NCBI GenBank assembly: GCA_032718475.1
Contig: JAUCBJ010005697.1
Location: 1 to 33,949, forward strand
Source: Nemertoderma westbladi
Taxonomy: Eukaryota > Xenacoelomorpha > Nemertodermatida > Nemertodermatidae
DNA length: 33,949 nucleotides
Reading direction: 5' to 3'
Numbering within the stretch: position 1 is the stretch's first letter; each line of letters opens with the position of its first letter. Below are positions 30,340 through 33,949 of the stretch, piece by piece. The position numbers were made by a program, and so were the translations under genes. The notes under the pieces were generated by a model. It searched no databases, was not told where the DNA came from, and worked only from the letters and a program-made list of their open reading frames with translations.

Positions 30340-31110
30340 AGCAATTGGATGGAATTCATATAAATTGATTTATAAATTTCAAACTTGTTTTTTTCGTCGG
30401 GTGCCAAATTTTGGTGCCAGCACCAAATTTTGAAATATGTCAATTTTGTAAATTGATTGTTTGAAACTTGTTTTTTACGCAATTGGGGTTTTTTGGGGTT
30501 CTGGTTTCGATGAAATATATACGAGTTGCACCAAGCGTATCAAACTTGTATTTTTCGGTGCTGTGTGCAAATTTTGGTGCTAGTACGAAATTTTGAAAAT
30601 CCATTCAATAGATAAAATTGCTTGTGACAATTTATTTCTTGCATTTTAGAGGTTTATGGCTGTTCTGAATTCAATGGAATATATATTTATCGAACTAGAC
30701 ATCTCAAACTTGTATTTTTCGGAAGTAGGTGCAAAATGTGGGGCTAGCACCAAATTTTGAAAACCATCAAATATATCAATTGATTGTGCCATCTTGTTTC
30801 TTGTGTTATACGGGTTTGTTAGGGTTCTGAATTCAATGGAAACAGTAAAAATTTCATAAAAGTTTTCAAACTTGTATTTTTCGCCGGTGGGTGAAAATTG
30901 TTGTGCCAGCACCAAATTTTGGAAAATGAGTAAATTGATCAGTAGATAGTATCACCTTGTTTCTTGCGTTATACGGGTTTATGAGGGTCCTGAATCCGAT
31001 GGAATCAATAAAAACAGCACTGGACATCGCAAACTTGTACTTTTTGGTGATGGGTACGAAATTTGGTGCTAGCACCAAAATTTGTCAAATTACGCCGAAA
31101 AATACAAGTA
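30340..31110. repeat. Tandem ~163-bp repeat, five units
   Basis: The anchor CAAACTTGTATTTTT recurs at about 30380, 30540, 30705, 30868 and 31032. Each unit includes a TTTTGGTGC...GCACCAAA palindrome (perfect at 31062-31079) and TTTCTTGCGTTATACGGGTT. On the minus strand the units keep partly open frames with a repeated peptide pattern (NPYNARNK, EKYKFEMSS, FRTLINP). I take these as repeat by-products unless transcription is shown. Confidence 0.85.
31062..31079. repeat. Perfect 18-bp palindrome
   Basis: TTTGGTGCTAGCACCAAA, identical to 4291-4308 in copy 1. Confidence 0.85.
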
Positions 31111-31704
31111 GCAATGATCTGGCATATTCCATTTGAATCAGCGCCCTAGAAAATGTGAATTTATAGCATCATATAAGTGAATTAAAAATGTTGTGTTCTA
31201 ACTGAAAAGTGCTGGTTACTTGTTTTTTCATGTTTTTCCTACGCAGAGAGGACTAAACAGCCATTTATGGTAATCATATCATTTTTTAATATTTTCCAAT
31301 GTATTTTGCGCCCCAGAAAACCTATATTGAAAAACAATTAGCCGAAAAATGTAACTTTCAAATTTTGTGAAAATTGTGCACTACTTGTAATTTTGGTGCT
31401 GCAATATTACCACCCCAGTAAGTTCAGACATTTTCGTTAATATTTGTAGATTTTAGAGGGAGGGGTCAATATGACCCCCCCCCCCCCCCCCCCCCGGTAT
31501 TTGTACAGCATTTTATAGCCCGGTACTAATAGGGTTTTAAAAGACAAAATGTAAAACATATCACATGAAATTAATTTTATCTAGAATGCCCTTATGTATT
31601 ATATTAGGCCTATATAATGTATTATTATTTATTATTGCTAGCTAGCTATATTTATTTTCTTTTGAATTTGACCTTGACTTTGACTCGGTAGTGTAAACGC
31701 GGTC

Positions 31705-32055
31705 TTAAAATTTTTGAAATTTTTCAATTAAATTATCATGAGATCTAGTAAAATTTATGGTAGCTACAGTAATAAATAATAAAAGCAATGATTAAAGTAA
31801 TTTCAACAAGAAATTTTTTTTTTAATTTTAAAATTTTATTGTTTCACTAGCTAATAAAAAGTATTAGCTAACACAAAATCAAAATTTCTAGCTACAATCT
31901 TACTGTCAAAATGTCAAATGTTCTAGAATAAAAACCTCATGATAAAAGCTATTTTTCAAAAGAAAAAATTGGACTTCTGGATTTCTCTCACAAAAAAACC
32001 GCTTTATCTAATACTGTTTAATTTAATTTGAATATATTTATAAAAACCTTTAAAA
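31705..32055. other. AT-rich spacer
   Basis: Nothing recognisable; long A- and T-rich stretches. Confidence 0.4.
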
Positions 32056-32059
32056 AGGA

Positions 32060-32475
32060 TTGTCCCATGCAATACAATATTCCATTGGAGCCACTAAAAT
32101 TCAAAATGACCTCTATTGGACACTGTTCATAAAGGGCCACCAAAAAATGAAATGGCTCTTACAAGACACTGTCCATTAGAGCCACTTAAATATGAATTAT
32201 ATTTCATATATATTAGGCAATTTTCCCTTAAAGCCATTCAAATCTGAAATGGCCCATATTGGATAGTGTCGCTTGGAGCCACTCAACTATAATGTGGCCC
32301 GATATTAGCCAATTTTTATCAAACGCCTTTGAAAAGGCAATGAATGGCCCATGCAAGACCATGTTCCATTTGAGCCAAAAGTTCGAAATGGCCTTAATTA
32401 GTCACTGTTCATAAAGGGCCACTAAATAATATAATGGTTCTTACAAGACAATGTCCCCTTGGAGCCACCCAAATG
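32060..32475. repeat. GGCC-family direct repeat, ~270-bp period
   Basis: Two units (about 32060-32190 and 32330-32475) share CCCATGCAA, ATTCCATT(T/G)GAGCCA, CACTGTTCATAAAGGGCCAC and CTTACAAGACA. Read in reverse complement they resemble the 90-bp hairpin units at 26131-26880. Confidence 0.75.
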
Positions 32476-32790
32476 ACAAATATTATTTAGATTATCTAAA
32501 AATAAAAAAAATAAAATGTTTGTTACAATATATTTTGTTACATTATGTCAACTTAACAGCGTTCTGGTGACCATAGTAAAGATGGATTAATGATTTATCA
32601 CATCCAAGCAGGAGATAACTTCCAATAAACTTTAATTAGATTTAAATGTATAATTAATACTGTGTACCAGTGTACCTGTTAATAAATGTCACTTATATTC
32701 GATATAGTACATGATTAAAATGTATAAATGAGCAACCATAAAATCCTTTCTTCATATACCGAACGCTGATAAGTTGAGTTAATGTAACAA
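32476..32790. other. AT-rich spacer
   Basis: No gene or repeat recognised. Confidence 0.4.
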
Positions 32791-32941
32791 AATTACATAC
32801 ATCATTGCTTGCAAAGGTCACTTTTCAGCGTTAAAGACCCTTGTTTATTGATGTAAACCTCCCTCGCTGCGCTCGCTCGGTACATAAATAAACTCGGTTC
32901 ATAACGATGCAAAGTGCTACTTTGCACAAAATGATGTAAAT
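32791..32941. repeat. Small foldback hairpin, ~60-bp arms
   Basis: 32791-32855 and 32881-32941 are imperfect inverted repeats (ATTACATACATCAT...GCAAAG...GTTTATTGATGTA against TACATAAATAAAC...CTTTGC...ATGATGTAAAT). They surround a GC-rich loop with CGCTGCGCTCGCTCGG. It is a compact MITE-like hairpin. Confidence 0.65.
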
Positions 32942-33770
32942 AGTTATTAGATTTAATTAATACGGGATAAAATTCACATTATATTTAATAGGCCTATAGA
33001 TAATTGTTACATTAGGGTAAGAGGCAAAACGTCTACATTTATGTCTCGAATATATGAATTACTGGTGGGGGATGGAATTCGTAGGGGTCGTAAGATGTAT
33101 TTAGGCTAGTCTATAAACTAAACCCCCACCAATGACAAAATGTTAATAATGAAGTGTATAGTACGCGAAATAGTGATAAGTTATCCTTCCTAGAGGTACC
33201 GAACGGTCATACATTATTTCTTAAAAAAGCACAAATTTTAATCGCTTGTCAGTGAGAATTTATTAAAACCTGTTGTTATTTACAATTTAACATATTTTGT
33301 TTGCACAAGTTTCGATCTTCAAACGGCTGAGACATCCAAATAGTGGCGCAAATTGACCATTAGTGAAAAGGTATTGTTTATTGTTTTGTGTAGAAAACAC
33401 CGCCACTAATGTTTGAAATTTAAATAAATTAATTTTTTAAATCATCTAAAAAACACATATTTTGTGTTTCCGGTCACTTTGCGCCATTAACTCGAGAAAT
33501 CACATTCGCGTTTTTGACTGTCGGTCATAAGTGATAATAATTATCTATAACGAAAGACTTAAAATCGTCTAAAAACTACTTATTGTACAACTCATAATCG
33601 GAAATTACACAAAAGTGAATTGTATTCGTTATTGTAGATATATATTTTTTTTAAAATATCTGCAAAGGCATTTTTGGCTGTAGAATTAAATTGATAATAA
33701 ATACTATTGTTTACCGCTAGGGGCGCAAGTTACATTCATAAGAACTAAAGGCAATTTCCTTGTAATTGTT
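32942..33770. other. AT-rich spacer
   Basis: No gene supported; open frames are short and lack motifs. Confidence 0.4.
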
Positions 33771-33774
33771 TATT

Positions 33775-33949
33775 TTGGGCCATTATGCTTAGATTGGGCC
33801 ATTTTGTTCTAGGTGGGCCATATTAGCCCTAAGAGGACGTGTACCTTTTGGGCCATCGTAGTAGGATTAGGGCCATTGCTCCAAGCCCAAGGCCATTTAA
33901 GGGCCATTGGACCTTTAAAAGGTGGCCCTAATAGTGGGAAAGCTTATAT
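33775..33949. repeat. GGGCCAT-rich repeat running off the window
   Basis: GGGCCAT or GGCCAT occurs about eight times in 175 bp at irregular spacing of 15-35 bp, with AGGGCCATT and AATGGCCC-like words as in the 26-29 kb repeats. It is truncated by the window edge. Confidence 0.7.

Larger units (their letters stand above)
30048..31534 (+). mobile_element. TTAA-type DNA element, copy 2, nested
   Basis: The left end TTAA (30044-30047) then CCCTATTA, and the right end TAATAGGG (31527-31534) with TTAA two bases further (31537-31540). The termini are short inverted repeats of piggyBac style. Just inside both ends lie G-run/C-run hairpins. The interior is five tandem ~163-bp units (30340-31110), then a segment shared with the copy at 4024-4848. 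The element is non-coding or at best carries repeat-derived open frames. It lies wholly inside the Harbinger-like element, so it inserted later. Confidence 0.7.
30011..31704. mobile_element. Harbinger-like non-autonomous DNA element
   Basis: GGCCGCGTTCACACTACCGA (from 30011) and its inverted partner TCGGTAGTGTAAACGCGGTC (to 31704) form terminal inverted repeats of about 35-40 bp. They are flanked by TTA on both sides (30008-30010 and 31705-31707), matching the 3-bp TWA duplication of PIF/Harbinger elements. Most of the interior is a separate nested element (30048-31534). No transposase is present. Confidence 0.7.

Noticed and set aside
32865-32881. Parvovirus-type terminal repeat (GCGCTCGCTCGG)
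   Set aside because: Only a short word match inside a small host-like foldback hairpin; no replication or capsid genes and no long terminal palindrome.

Overview
The window looks like intergenic and intronic DNA of an AT-rich, repeat-rich eukaryotic genome, most likely an invertebrate animal. The evidence is non-LTR retrotransposon remnants, tRNA-headed SINE-like elements, long minisatellites, splice-like exon borders and very sparse coding sequence. There are no bacterial operons, rRNA genes or CRISPR arrays. I cannot name the species.

Layout. 1-2.75 kb: a leader with RNA-type hairpins, then a gag-like protein with three zinc knuckles and a second overlapping reading frame. 2.75-6.7 kb: mostly unassigned, with a truncated copy of a TTAA-type DNA element (4.02-4.85 kb) and a tRNA-like SINE head. 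6.74-7.13 kb: a foldback MITE-like element followed by a hairpin-unit minisatellite. 7.98-15.51 kb: the most striking object, a 7.5-kb foldback element. It has terminal inverted repeats, about 5.1 kb of a 20-bp satellite in one arm and 0.33 kb of the same satellite inverted in the other, about 510-bp inner inverted arms, and an 8-bp flanking direct repeat. Conceptually removing it leaves an open frame with splice-like borders on the minus strand, so it seems to have landed in an exon-like sequence.

15.5-18.1 kb is AT-rich and unassigned. 18.08 kb has a tRNA-derived SINE head and 18.69-19.73 kb a decayed non-LTR reverse transcriptase fragment. 20.99-21.30 kb is a probable terminal exon of a small membrane protein on the minus strand; a 2.1-kb array of a 16-bp unit lies in its putative intron. 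23.66-24.37 kb is an intact ORF1p-like gene (coiled coil plus RRM-like region) with no ORF2 next to it. 25.2-25.43 kb is a small element with inverted ends around a second copy of the SINE head.

26-34 kb is a mosaic of palindromic and inverted modules: 90-bp hairpin units, a second foldback with minisatellite arms (27.07-27.99 kb), a Harbinger-like element (30.01-31.70 kb) that contains a nested TTAA-type element, and repeats rich in GGCC words running off the right edge.

The unifying theme is foldback architecture at several scales: single repeat units that are palindromes, arrays of such units, and arrays placed in inverted orientation inside larger elements. No set of genes forms a pathway here. 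The biology visible is transposon insertion, nesting, decay and satellite amplification.
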